DNA from: Minisyncoccota bacterium
GTDB lineage: Bacteria > Patescibacteriota > Minisyncoccia > Phycocordibacterales > CAJQIN01
Direction: 5' to 3'
Assembly (NCBI GenBank): GCA_905478465.1
Contig: CAJQIN010000026.1
Coordinates: 1-52,621, forward strand
Length of the DNA stretch: 52,621 nt
The notes under the pieces are model-generated. The model was not told where the DNA came from and did not search any database. It saw nothing but the letters and a program-made list of their open reading frames with translations. A program made the translations under genes and the position numbers. Below, piece by piece: positions 9,413 through 18,594 of this stretch (position 1 is its first letter; each line of letters starts with the position of its first letter).

Positions 9413-9659
9413 CATAACCTGATATTAGGAGTATCTTTTGTGAACGAGACATCTTTTTTATCTGGATCTCTCTTTTTAATGCGTCACTATGTGTTGGAAG
9501 TATCTCCGAATAGGCGAGAGATACGGGTCTTCTCCCTTGGGTATAGCGAGCTCCTTTATTACTATTGTTATGTTCAATAGTTCTTCTTTGTATATCTGTT
9601 GTGTAGCCTGTATACAGAGAGTTATCATTGCAGATTAGTATGTATACATAATGCTGCAT
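9399..9659 (-). CDS. GIY-YIG nuclease family protein
   Basis: YVYILICNDNSLYTGYTTDIQRRTIEHN; internal ATG start (MQHYVY) preferred. Confidence 0.85.
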   Translation of the reverse strand: MQHYVYILICNDNSLYTGYTTDIQRRTIEHNNSNKGARYTQGRRPVSLAYSEILPTHSDALKREIQIKKMSRSQKILLISGYEKTR

Positions 9660-9664
9660 ATTTT

Positions 9665-10540
9665 TTATTCTTGAGAATGGTGCGTAATAATTGACTGTAT
9701 ACCTCTGAGGTTTTGTTGCCATTCTACTGTCTCATGTGTTGAGAGTTCGACTGTAATAGCGGGAATTCCGATGGATGCGAGCCATCCTTCTGCATCACCT
9801 GTGATTTCATAGCTATCAAAAGATGAGACTGCTTTGTATCCAGAGGCGTGGGAGTAGGTGTTCATGAGGGTAAGTGTTTCGGGAAGAATGCCATTATGAC
9901 ATTCTGATGCGTATACTGCATTAGATTGGCTATGCCAAAAGATAACTGCTTTTGGTTTTTCTTTCTGTACAAAATCACGAATTGCAATTGATTCTGGTTC
10001 AGAGAATGCCTTAGTTCCAGCATTAACGATATTTCCTCTCCAGGTGCTCTCTGCTTGCCATTTACAGTCAAAGTTTCTGTTTAGGTCGACATTATGTGCA
10101 TTGAAGCGTCCGGTGCCTTTTGGTCCTTCATCTTGTGGAACGTCTTCTATTGTAAAACGTCCTTCTTTGTTGATTACTTTATATAGGCCATCAGGATTGG
10201 CTGAAGGAATAATAGTAACTGTGATATTTTTTGGAATAGTTGTTATATTTTCTTTAAGGTAATCTATTGCTTCATATGCAAGCAGGACACTGTTCCACTC
10301 ATATCCACCATGAATACCCCCTACGAAAAGTAGGTGATTTTCGCCATTTCCATAGGTGTAACTTTCAATATCACGCCCTTCTACAGATGTTCCTATAATA
10401 TTGTGTTTAGTGTAGATGAGAGTCTCTTCGGCTTGAGGTTCAGGCGATTCCTGCGTTTTATTATTGAATTGAATAAAACCAAAAATAACAACTCCAAGTA
10501 CTATTAGTACTAGAAATACGATAAGAAGCTTATTCCTCAT
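9665..10540 (-). CDS. M14-like zinc carboxypeptidase, membrane anchored
   Basis: GGIHGGYEWN, DLNRNFD, FWHSQSN and ITVELSTHE motifs; N-terminal TM. Confidence 0.8.
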   Translation of the reverse strand: MRNKLLIVFLVLIVLGVVIFGFIQFNNKTQESPEPQAEETLIYTKHNIIGTSVEGRDIESYTYGNGENHLLFVGGIHGGYEWNSVLLAYEAIDYLKENITTIPKNITVTIIPSANPDGLYKVINKEGRFTIEDVPQDEGPKGTGRFNAHNVDLNRNFDCKWQAESTWRGNIVNAGTKAFSEPESIAIRDFVQKEKPKAVIFWHSQSNAVYASECHNGILPETLTLMNTYSHASGYKAVSSFDSYEITGDAEGWLASIGIPAITVELSTHETVEWQQNLRGIQSIITHHSQE

Positions 10541-10542
10541 TA

Positions 10543-11445
10543 TTATTTTGCGTAATATTCGAGTAGTGCTTTGACACCTTTCTCATTCTTGCTCCATTCT
10601 GTGTCTGTGTGATTTGAAAGAAGGACACTAATTGCTGGGACCTTTTCTTTTGCTAGCCAATTCACCATGTCTCCTGTGACTGCGTAGAAATCAAAGTTTT
10701 GATAGGCTGGATATGACGATGCTTGTGCATAAAGGTTGGTAAGGGTATTTGTTTCAGCGAGAACTCCATCATGACAACTTGAGGCGAATACTCCATTTGC
10801 GGAACTGTACCATACGACAACTGCAGAAAGGTCGTGTGATGTTACGTAGTTCTGGATAGCCTGACTTTCTGGTTCAGAAAATGCGGCACTTCCTCCATCT
10901 ACTTTCTTGTTCTGCCATGTTCCTTCTTCTTGCCAGTCACAGTCAAAGTTTCGGTTAAGATCGATGTTGTTAGCATTGAATCTTCCTGAAATAGTTGCAC
11001 CTTCTGTTGTGGGTATATCGGCTTTAGTAAATCGTCCTTCTGTGCCAGTTGTTTTATTGAGTCCGTCTGGGTTAAGAACAGGAATAACTGTTACTTTTAC
11101 ATTTTCAGGAATGATAGTTGGATTTGTTTGAAGATAATCCATTAATTCGTATGCGACAAGGGCCGTGTTCCATTCGTAACCACCATGAATACCTCCTACG
11201 AAAAGAAGTTCAGTATCTCCTGTTCCGTAGTGGTAAGCAGTGATATCTCTGTTATCAACTGATGATCCGATGACAGTTTTTGTTTTGTCCTCTGTTGTTT
11301 CTGGTAGGGTTGTATCTTCTTTTGTGTCCAGAAGGGTATCTTGGGTAATAATCGTTTCAGTCTCAGGTGATGAACTTTTTGTTATAAAGTACACTCCAAG
11401 GCCGATAAGAACGATGATAATAAATGCAATAATTATTTTTTTCAT
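10543..11445 (-). CDS. M14-like carboxypeptidase paralog, probable pseudoenzyme
   Basis: Same architecture as 9665..10540 (GGIHGGYEWN, DLNRNFD) but WYSSAN and VLLSNH replace WHSQSN and VELSTH. Confidence 0.78.
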   Translation of the reverse strand: MKKIIIAFIIIVLIGLGVYFITKSSSPETETIITQDTLLDTKEDTTLPETTEDKTKTVIGSSVDNRDITAYHYGTGDTELLFVGGIHGGYEWNTALVAYELMDYLQTNPTIIPENVKVTVIPVLNPDGLNKTTGTEGRFTKADIPTTEGATISGRFNANNIDLNRNFDCDWQEEGTWQNKKVDGGSAAFSEPESQAIQNYVTSHDLSAVVVWYSSANGVFASSCHDGVLAETNTLTNLYAQASSYPAYQNFDFYAVTGDMVNWLAKEKVPAISVLLSNHTDTEWSKNEKGVKALLEYYAK

Positions 11446-11532
11446 ATATCTATTCTACCATATCCACAACAGTGTCAATTGTGGCTCTGTTGAGGCGATA
11501 AAAGCTCTAATGTTATTCAGGCTTTAGCTTTG

Positions 11533-12060
11533 TTAAGTGTGTATTTTTGTGGATATGTTTTCTATCACAGCCTTAATTTCTTTGGATGAGTAGGTTTCTT
11601 TGTTTTTAAATCGAAGCAGTTTAATGTTGGACATGTTGAATATTTTTGATTCGAGAGAGTCTCGATATTTTATTTTGGGAGACATGTGACTGGGTCCGTC
11701 AATTTCTATAGCAATAGTAGGTGTGTAGTTTATTTTTTCACATAATAAAAAATCAACATGTTTTGATTTAATTTTCCCCCAGTTTGACCACCACATTTTT
11801 TTGGTGCCTACAGGATGAACAATATCTGCCCACCGTACTTTTGCAAACACTTCGTAATCTAATTCTTTAGATATATCCTTAAGAGCCTCATAGAATTTTC
11901 TTTCAGAAGGAGAGAAGAAATATTTTTTATGATTATAGGAGAGAGGGTATGTTGGGGATACATATCTTTGTTGTTTATGAGGTGAAAGTTTTGTATCTAA
12001 AAGACGCATAGCTGTGCCAATAACAGCGAGAATTATTCCGAAGAATATAATTTTTTCCAT
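11533..12060 (-). CDS. DUF2726-like protein
   Basis: FYEALKDI...EVFAKVRWADIVHP...KSKHVDFLLCEK....AIEIDGPSH pattern. Confidence 0.75.
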   Translation of the reverse strand: MEKIIFFGIILAVIGTAMRLLDTKLSPHKQQRYVSPTYPLSYNHKKYFFSPSERKFYEALKDISKELDYEVFAKVRWADIVHPVGTKKMWWSNWGKIKSKHVDFLLCEKINYTPTIAIEIDGPSHMSPKIKYRDSLESKIFNMSNIKLLRFKNKETYSSKEIKAVIENISTKIHT

Positions 12061-12102
12061 ACAAATAGTATATCAAACTGATGAAAGGGTAATTGAGTTC
12101 TA

Positions 12103-13584
12103 TTATTTCTTTTTACTCAAATCTAACACATCATCAATTTTTATTTGTGATACAAATTCAGGTACATGAGAAACGAGAATCATTGTTCCTTTGTATTTAG
12201 TCAATGCTTCAGCAATAACAGGAATATGTCGAAAGTTTATGTGGTTTGTTGGCTCGTCTAGAATGAGTAATCCTGGTTGTAGAAGAACTAAGCGTGCAAA
12301 TGCTACCAATCCTTTTTGTCCCTCAGAGAGTAATCCTATTTTTGATTTCATCATTTCGCTTGTTAATAAAAATCCTGCGGCAAGTGATCGGACTCTTTCT
12401 TCTGACGTGTCTTTCACAAGAGATGAGAGACATTCTAAAACTGTTTGTTCAAAATCTAGGTTTGAAAAATCTTGTCTGTAGTATCCAATTTTGACACCTT
12501 TAGTTACAGTTTCTCCGTCTGCATGTCCTGAGGCAAGAGATTCTAGTAGGGTTGTTTTTCCAACGCCGTTTGGGCCAAGAATCTGTATATGCTGTCCTCG
12601 TGTAAATGTGATATCACATTTAATATCTTTTGGTTTGTGGTCTCGAATAACTTTATATGAAGATAGTTTTAGAATAGTTGCACCTAAATCTTGTTGGGCA
12701 GGGATGGTGAAAGGGCGTATTGATCTGTCTTCTTTTCGTATGTCTACTTTATTTTCCTCAGCTTCTTCTGCTTTTGCTCGCATACGTTTCGCAACCATAC
12801 GCATACCTCCTCCTTTCATTGCAAAAAAGTTTGCTTTGTCTTTTTTTTCTTGAATTTCTTTTGAGAGTTGTGCATTTTTTCGTCTTTCTTTTTCAACCTG
12901 AAGTTTAATATCTTCAACAACATCGAAGTAGTTTCCGTCATATTTTTCAATAGCTTTTGTCTGTGTGTTTAGGTACAGCACTCCTTGGGTAAAGGCATTA
13001 AGGAAATCGGCATCATGAGAAATAACCACTACTGTTTTTTTGTATTCTTTTAAGAAATCTGTAAGGTGTTCAATTCCTTTTTTATCAAGGTTGTTTGTTG
13101 GTTCGTCTAAGAGTAATACATCGGTGTTTTGAATTAATGCTGATGCGAGTAGGAGGCGCGCTTGCTGTCCTCCGGAAAAACTACCAATAATTCTATCTTT
13201 GAGTGCTGTTGCGGTCTCTTTGTCTTTTGGTAAAAGGTCAACAACTTTTAATACGTCATCAATCATGGGGTCAATGGTGTATATTTTTTCGGCAAAACAT
13301 TTTTCAAAAAACTCTCGAATGGTAAGTGCAAGGTAGGATCTCGTCATAACTTGTTGTGAGAGTGCAATGCTTGTACGTGGAAAAACATTCACGGCTCCTT
13401 CGTCAGGTTTATTTTTTCCCATGATGAGACTAAAAATGGTACTTTTTCCAGCACCATTTTGACCCATGAGTGTTAGTTTTGCACCGTGGCGAATAGAAAA
13501 ACTAGCTTCAGTGAGTACTGGTTTATTTTGATCGTATGCGTATGAGACTTTGTTGAAAGTGATGATTCCTGCATTTCGTGACAT
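12103..13584 (-). CDS. ABC-F family ATP-binding protein
   Basis: Two NBDs (GQNGAGKST, GPNGVGKTT), two signature motifs, charged linker, no TM. Confidence 0.9.
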   Translation of the reverse strand: MSRNAGIITFNKVSYAYDQNKPVLTEASFSIRHGAKLTLMGQNGAGKSTIFSLIMGKNKPDEGAVNVFPRTSIALSQQVMTRSYLALTIREFFEKCFAEKIYTIDPMIDDVLKVVDLLPKDKETATALKDRIIGSFSGGQQARLLLASALIQNTDVLLLDEPTNNLDKKGIEHLTDFLKEYKKTVVVISHDADFLNAFTQGVLYLNTQTKAIEKYDGNYFDVVEDIKLQVEKERRKNAQLSKEIQEKKDKANFFAMKGGGMRMVAKRMRAKAEEAEENKVDIRKEDRSIRPFTIPAQQDLGATILKLSSYKVIRDHKPKDIKCDITFTRGQHIQILGPNGVGKTTLLESLASGHADGETVTKGVKIGYYRQDFSNLDFEQTVLECLSSLVKDTSEERVRSLAAGFLLTSEMMKSKIGLLSEGQKGLVAFARLVLLQPGLLILDEPTNHINFRHIPVIAEALTKYKGTMILVSHVPEFVSQIKIDDVLDLSKKK

Positions 13585-13680
13585 AAGGGGTTAGCTTACC
13601 TTATGAGGAGGATAGTATCAATGGAGTGTTTTGTTTGTGTTTTATATAAAATTTTAAATTTTCTGCATTGGTAATATTAT

Positions 13681-14868
13681 CTAGTCTGAGCGCAAAGCAT
13701 CAACTGGTTGTAACTTTGATGCATTTCTAGATGGATAAATTCCAAAAATTACACCAATAAACATTGATACGCAAAAAGCGGTTAGTATCACATTCCAAGA
13801 AATAATAATACTAATTGAAGAACTTGAACTAAGTAAAAATTGATTTGCAAAATATGAACCAATGACGGTAATTATTATACCTACCACACCACCAAATGTG
13901 GTTATAAAAACTGACTCAATTAATATTTGTAATAAAATGTCTCTGTCTCTGGCACCAACAGCCTTCCTGAGGCCTATCTCTTTTGTTCTTTCTGTGACAC
14001 TTGTAAGCATCATATTCATTGTTCCTATTCCGCCAACAAATAGTGCAATACCTCCTATGACGCCAAGAAAGATACTGATTATATTTGCGGTTTCCTGTAT
14101 TGTTTCAATTATTGATTGAGCCGTTTGGGCACTAAATGAATCTGTACTATCAGAGGATAGATTTCTTGAAGCGTTAAGACCTGATAAAATGTCTACCCCG
14201 GCTACTTCAAAATATGATGAATCTTCTAGAAGAATAGATATTGATGAGAATGTGTCGGTTCCTGACAGGGTACCGATGGTCGTTTGATAGGGGATCAGAA
14301 TAGAACCATCTCCACTATTAAAACCAGCGGTCTCGATATCGATAATACCGACTATTTCATATTGTTGACCGTCGACTAGTATTTTGTGACCAAGGGTTGG
14401 TTTTTGACCAGTTTCTTCACTGACCGCTTCTTGAAAATCCTGTGATATTACCAAAACCTTATCAGAAAAATTTGGACTTTGGGTGTCAAAAACTTCACCA
14501 TCTAGTAATTCATATTTTTGAATTTCCGCATAATCTCCTACAACAGAAGTGATAGAAGGAGAAAATTCTGAACTATAAACTATTACAGTGGTGCCAGCGA
14601 CAGACTTTTCAGCCAAAGTAGCTGAAACATAGGGTCTATCATTGATCCATTCTAGATCTGTATATTTTAGATCTCCAGAAATTGATAAATCACCAGTAGC
14701 AAAAGCACTAAACCTGTCGGTGATATTATCTGACAACCCGGCACCTAAGCCAAGCATTGTGGTTACAGAAATAATTCCAACAACAATACCGATAACAGTG
14801 AGTAGGGATCTGAGTATGTTATGTCTTAAGGATTGTAGAGATTCTTTTATTAGAAAAAGGTATTTCAT
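13681..14868 (-). CDS. MacB-type ABC transporter permease
   Basis: SLRHNILRSLLTVIGIVVGI..., GGIGTMNMMLTSVTERTKEIGLRKAVGA, YPSRNASKLQPVDALR. Confidence 0.9.
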   Translation of the reverse strand: MKYLFLIKESLQSLRHNILRSLLTVIGIVVGIISVTTMLGLGAGLSDNITDRFSAFATGDLSISGDLKYTDLEWINDRPYVSATLAEKSVAGTTVIVYSSEFSPSITSVVGDYAEIQKYELLDGEVFDTQSPNFSDKVLVISQDFQEAVSEETGQKPTLGHKILVDGQQYEIVGIIDIETAGFNSGDGSILIPYQTTIGTLSGTDTFSSISILLEDSSYFEVAGVDILSGLNASRNLSSDSTDSFSAQTAQSIIETIQETANIISIFLGVIGGIALFVGGIGTMNMMLTSVTERTKEIGLRKAVGARDRDILLQILIESVFITTFGGVVGIIITVIGSYFANQFLLSSSSSISIIISWNVILTAFCVSMFIGVIFGIYPSRNASKLQPVDALRSD

Positions 14869-15578
14869 ATATGACTATTTTTGGTTTCTTTAATATGCCC
14901 ATCTGCAATGGTAATAACTCTACGAACGATTTCGGTAAGAGATTCATCATGCGTAACAATTACAATTGTAGTTCCGTATTCTTTATTAAGATGAGTAAGT
15001 GCGTCTATAATATTATCTCCGGTCTTCGAATCCAGGTTTCCGGTGGGCTCATCAGCTAACAATAGCCTTGGTTTTGCAACTAGCGCTCTTGCGATAGCTA
15101 CTCTTTGTCTTTGTCCACCAGAGAGTTGGTTTGGATATTTATGCCACTGTTCTTCTTCTAGAGAGGATTGTTTTAGTGCATTTTTAACATATTCATTATG
15201 ATCGCCTTTAAAAGTTCTTTGATAGAGTAGGGGTAACATTACATTTTGATAAACAGTTTTGCCCGACAGCAAATGAAAAGATTGGAAGATAAAACTAATA
15301 TCACTTGACCTGAGTTCAGCAAGCTCATCAGAGGTCATATCATTAACGCTTTTACCTTCGAAAAAATATTCTCCACCACTTGAGACATCTAATCCTCCGA
15401 TTATATTCATTAGGGTTGACTTACCTGAACCTGAAGGACCTAATATGGCTAACATGTCACCGTCATAAACAACTAAGTCCACATTATGAAGAACTGGTAT
15501 TTCAAGGCCACCTTTTAAGAAAAAGCTTTTTGATATATTTTTAAGATCAACAATTTTATTCTGCTCATTTTTAGACAT
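14865..15578 (-). CDS. MacB/LolD-type ABC ATPase
   Basis: [45 protein letters not shown]. Confidence 0.92.
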   Translation of the reverse strand: MSKNEQNKIVDLKNISKSFFLKGGLEIPVLHNVDLVVYDGDMLAILGPSGSGKSTLMNIIGGLDVSSGGEYFFEGKSVNDMTSDELAELRSSDISFIFQSFHLLSGKTVYQNVMLPLLYQRTFKGDHNEYVKNALKQSSLEEEQWHKYPNQLSGGQRQRVAIARALVAKPRLLLADEPTGNLDSKTGDNIIDALTHLNKEYGTTIVIVTHDESLTEIVRRVITIADGHIKETKNSHI

Positions 15579-15583
15579 GGTAA

Positions 15584-17305
15584 TTAATTATTGTTTCTAG
15601 CTCCTGATCCCTCAGCTCTTGGAGCACCACCTCCAAAACCTTGTGCTACTGATGATTCATCCTCAATAGCAACTGTGGTTGAGGTGGTTAAAATCAGAGC
15701 ACCCTCATTGATGCCATTCAAAACTTCAATATAAAATCTGCCTTCAATGCCTAATTCCAGAATAACAGGATAAGTTGCTAGCTCAACACCATTAGTTCTG
15801 ACGATACCTAGTTTATCGAATTCTTTTTGTTGTTCTTCAGACAAAGAGTCAACCACCTGAACTGTTGGATTTCCGTCTTCATAAACGATAGAGGAGGATG
15901 GTATGCGCAAAACATTTTCTTTTTCTTCTTGTATTATCACAATATTAGCCAACATACCTTCACGGAGAATTGTTTCTGCTGTTTTGGCGTCATAATTTAA
16001 TTTAGCACTCACATCATATTGGGCTACTCCACTTGAGGCTGGTAATGAGCTTATCTCTGTTATTTCTGCATCAAATTCTGGCTGGTTTGAATATGAAGTT
16101 ACTGCAACTTCAACTTTTTGACCTACATATATTTTGGCAACGTCAGTAGCGTCAAGTGTGAAAGTGACAAGGTATTCATCGGAAACAAGTGTTCCTAAAT
16201 TAATACTATCTTCTGTTCCTCCAGTAGGTGTGGCACCAACAACTACATTTTCCATATCTTGAACCGTTCCTGCAAAGGGTGCTAAAATGTCACGTTCTTC
16301 AACAGAGTCATAATTTTCAGAAAGACGCTGCTTTGCTTCTAATAATGCGAGTTCAGCCTGTTCAACGGTTAAGTCCCTGTATTCAGTCGAGTCAGTTTGT
16401 TGTAAATTCTCGAGATCTTGTTTGGAATTTTCAAGATTAACATTCAGTTCTCTAACTATTTCTTCGTAATCAGATTCTGCTTCAGAATAAGAATAGTTCT
16501 CGGTGTTAGGAATTAAAATTTTCCAACTGTCGCCTTCTTCTGGATTCATTGAGCTTGTAAAAGTGATATCAAGTCCGGTATCTGCTATAGGAGTAGTAAT
16601 ATCATAAATAAGTTCATGTTCTGATATCTTCCCAGAATTATCAAATACTTTATAGACAAGGAGAGATTCGGTCCTGTTGCGGTCATTGTAATCAGGTATA
16701 TCTATAAGGATTTTGTATTCATTCGCTCCTTTTACATATCGACCAGAGATAACTGGCCTCATTTTATTTTCTGTTGAATTATTCTTGGATTTAATTTCAA
16801 CATTAGTATTAAGAAAATCTAAATATGCTTCATTAAATGATTTTTCGTAGGCTTTTATCTGATTTTTCAGGGTAGATATTTGAGTGTTTGGATCCTTGGA
16901 ATTATCTAGGGCATTTTCTAGATCAAGCTCGGCTTGCTTGACTGAAACAGCTGAAGACTTTGTGTCGACATTGGCATCACTTTTATCAAAAGAAATTAAC
17001 GTGTCACCTTCGTCTACATGATTTCCATTTTGGATATTTACAATATCTATTCTAGAAAATTGTTTGTATACATCTAGATCAAGCTTCTGAACAGCTTCAA
17101 TTTTTCCGGTTGTTTCTATGCCAGAAGACACTGAGCCTTTGTTAACTTCTTGAACTACGGAAAATGCCTGAACTTCATCCACAGAATCTGATTTTAAAAC
17201 GAACCAACTAATTAAAAAAACTATAATTATGAAGGCTATTGAGAAAGTTTTTTTATTTAACATTTTATAACTTGTTATTAATGATATAAATCTAGAATTA
17301 GACAC
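15584..17305 (-). CDS. HlyD/MacA-like periplasmic adaptor (GTG start at 17305, or ATG at 17263)
   Basis: N-terminal TM, biotinyl-lipoyl-like halves (GKIEAVQKLDLDVYKQ..., DILAPFAGTVQDMENVVVGA), coiled coil; operon with ABC genes. Confidence 0.85.
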   Translation of the reverse strand: MSNSRFISLITSYKMLNKKTFSIAFIIIVFLISWFVLKSDSVDEVQAFSVVQEVNKGSVSSGIETTGKIEAVQKLDLDVYKQFSRIDIVNIQNGNHVDEGDTLISFDKSDANVDTKSSAVSVKQAELDLENALDNSKDPNTQISTLKNQIKAYEKSFNEAYLDFLNTNVEIKSKNNSTENKMRPVISGRYVKGANEYKILIDIPDYNDRNRTESLLVYKVFDNSGKISEHELIYDITTPIADTGLDITFTSSMNPEEGDSWKILIPNTENYSYSEAESDYEEIVRELNVNLENSKQDLENLQQTDSTEYRDLTVEQAELALLEAKQRLSENYDSVEERDILAPFAGTVQDMENVVVGATPTGGTEDSINLGTLVSDEYLVTFTLDATDVAKIYVGQKVEVAVTSYSNQPEFDAEITEISSLPASSGVAQYDVSAKLNYDAKTAETILREGMLANIVIIQEEKENVLRIPSSSIVYEDGNPTVQVVDSLSEEQQKEFDKLGIVRTNGVELATYPVILELGIEGRFYIEVLNGINEGALILTTSTTVAIEDESSVAQGFGGGAPRAEGSGARNNN

Positions 17306-17343
17306 CGCTGTGCTGTATGTAGCGACTCTTTATATTAATACGC

Positions 17344-17378
17344 AATAACCATTACTTTCTTTCAAAGTAATGGTTATT
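17344..17378 (-). terminator. Intrinsic terminator overlapping the stop of the downstream-reading gene
   Basis: AATAACCATTACTTT/AAAGTAATGGTTATT, 15-bp stem. Confidence 0.7.
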
Positions 17379-17979
17379 TAAAAGTATTGTATTTTTTAAT
17401 TACATCCGCCAACTGATTAAAACTATGAGATGGAATATTATCCTTCTCTAATCTACTTAATGAAATACTAAAACCGTTATTTGTTAACTTTTGAATCTCA
17501 TCTCTTGTTAGAACATAAAAGTCCCACTGACTCATATCTGTAATATCTAAAGTCTCATAATCTTTATGTTTAAAAAGACAAAGAACATATATGTCAGCTT
17601 TATATATTTTTTCTACACTCAGTTCTGAAAACTTCTGTATTGCTTCTGACCAATATATCTTTTTTGCTCTAAGTCCTGACCATCGAATTACTGAATGTTT
17701 ATCTTGCTCCCATCCTTGAATATATGAACTACACTTAACTTCAATCTTCTTTCCTTTAAAATCCACATCATAATCTCCCCAAGCTCCACGCACTTCTACA
17801 TCTTCTTTATCCTTTAATGCACTCTCTACAATAAACTCTGCCAATACTCCACGAAGTATATTGTCGTTAAGACTTGAGTATGCGTATTGCCAGAAATCTA
17901 ATACTGAAAATTTCTTTTGACCTACATTTTTAAATTCTTCTTTGCCTGTTAATTTTTTAACAGGAAGTTTTTTAGACAT
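17374..17979 (-). CDS. PD-(D/E)XK-like nuclease, orphan
   Basis: LAEFIV...VEVRGAWGDYDVDFKGKKIEVKCSSY core. Confidence 0.6.
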   Translation of the reverse strand: MSKKLPVKKLTGKEEFKNVGQKKFSVLDFWQYAYSSLNDNILRGVLAEFIVESALKDKEDVEVRGAWGDYDVDFKGKKIEVKCSSYIQGWEQDKHSVIRWSGLRAKKIYWSEAIQKFSELSVEKIYKADIYVLCLFKHKDYETLDITDMSQWDFYVLTRDEIQKLTNNGFSISLSRLEKDNIPSHSFNQLADVIKKYNTFK

Positions 17980-17981
17980 AA

Positions 17982-18056
17982 TTATAGTAGGTTTTTTATA
18001 ACATCTTCATGCTTCGAACCTGTATCATACTGGCTGACCTCCTCGGTCTCGTACAT
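17982..18056 (-). CDS. Tiny ORF: MYETEEVSQYDTGSKHEDVIKNLL
   Basis: Ends 2 nt before the nuclease ATG; related in amino-acid pattern to 18457..18558. Confidence 0.4.
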   Translation of the reverse strand: MYETEEVSQYDTGSKHEDVIKNLL

Positions 18057-18123
18057 TTGTCCACCATGCCCCAGAAGGCTTTTTACTAATATTTATTTTA
18101 TCATTTTAACCCTCTTCGGAAAG

Positions 18124-18447
18124 TTATTTTGTCACCGCTAAGTTGCTCAAATCGTCTAAAATATTTCTGAGCCTAGATTTACATATTTCCGATGCAGAAG
18201 TTATTTCTTCTGCATTATCTGCAAAATGTGCTGTAAATGTATTCCTTGTTTTTATAATTTTTCCAATAATAGCTTCTGAATGATACTTATCTATCTTAGT
18301 TTTAATACTGGGGATTTTTTTGAAGGAAATAACATTGTTATGTGTATCGAAAAGACGTGCAACTTCGATGATTAGCGCTTTCCATAATGCCCGATGAATT
18401 GTTGTGAGTTCCTTTGAATCTTCCACATTCTCAATATCACTTTGCAT
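18124..18447 (-). CDS. HEPN/AbiU2-like protein
   Basis: All-helical; RNTFTAH fits the HEPN Rx4-6H motif; ALWKALIIEVARLFD. Confidence 0.55.
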   Translation of the reverse strand: MQSDIENVEDSKELTTIHRALWKALIIEVARLFDTHNNVISFKKIPSIKTKIDKYHSEAIIGKIIKTRNTFTAHFADNAEEITSASEICKSRLRNILDDLSNLAVTK

Positions 18448-18456
18448 TTTATAAAG

Positions 18457-18558
18457 CTATTCTAAATACTCTTTAGCAAACCTAATAGAAAGTGGCAAAA
18501 GATTTTCTGGATTTCGTTTAATTAAATTTTTCATATACTCTTGGAACTCCGAGCCCAT
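18457..18558 (-). CDS. Tiny ORF: MGSEFQEYMKNLIKRNPENLLPLSIRFAKEYLE
   Basis: Ends 9 nt before the HEPN ATG; frame and similarity extend upstream to 18594 (VPTSPTTASKFE). Confidence 0.4.
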   Translation of the reverse strand: MGSEFQEYMKNLIKRNPENLLPLSIRFAKEYLE

Positions 18559-18594
18559 CTCAAACTTGCTGGCCGTCGTAGGCGAAGTTGGAAC

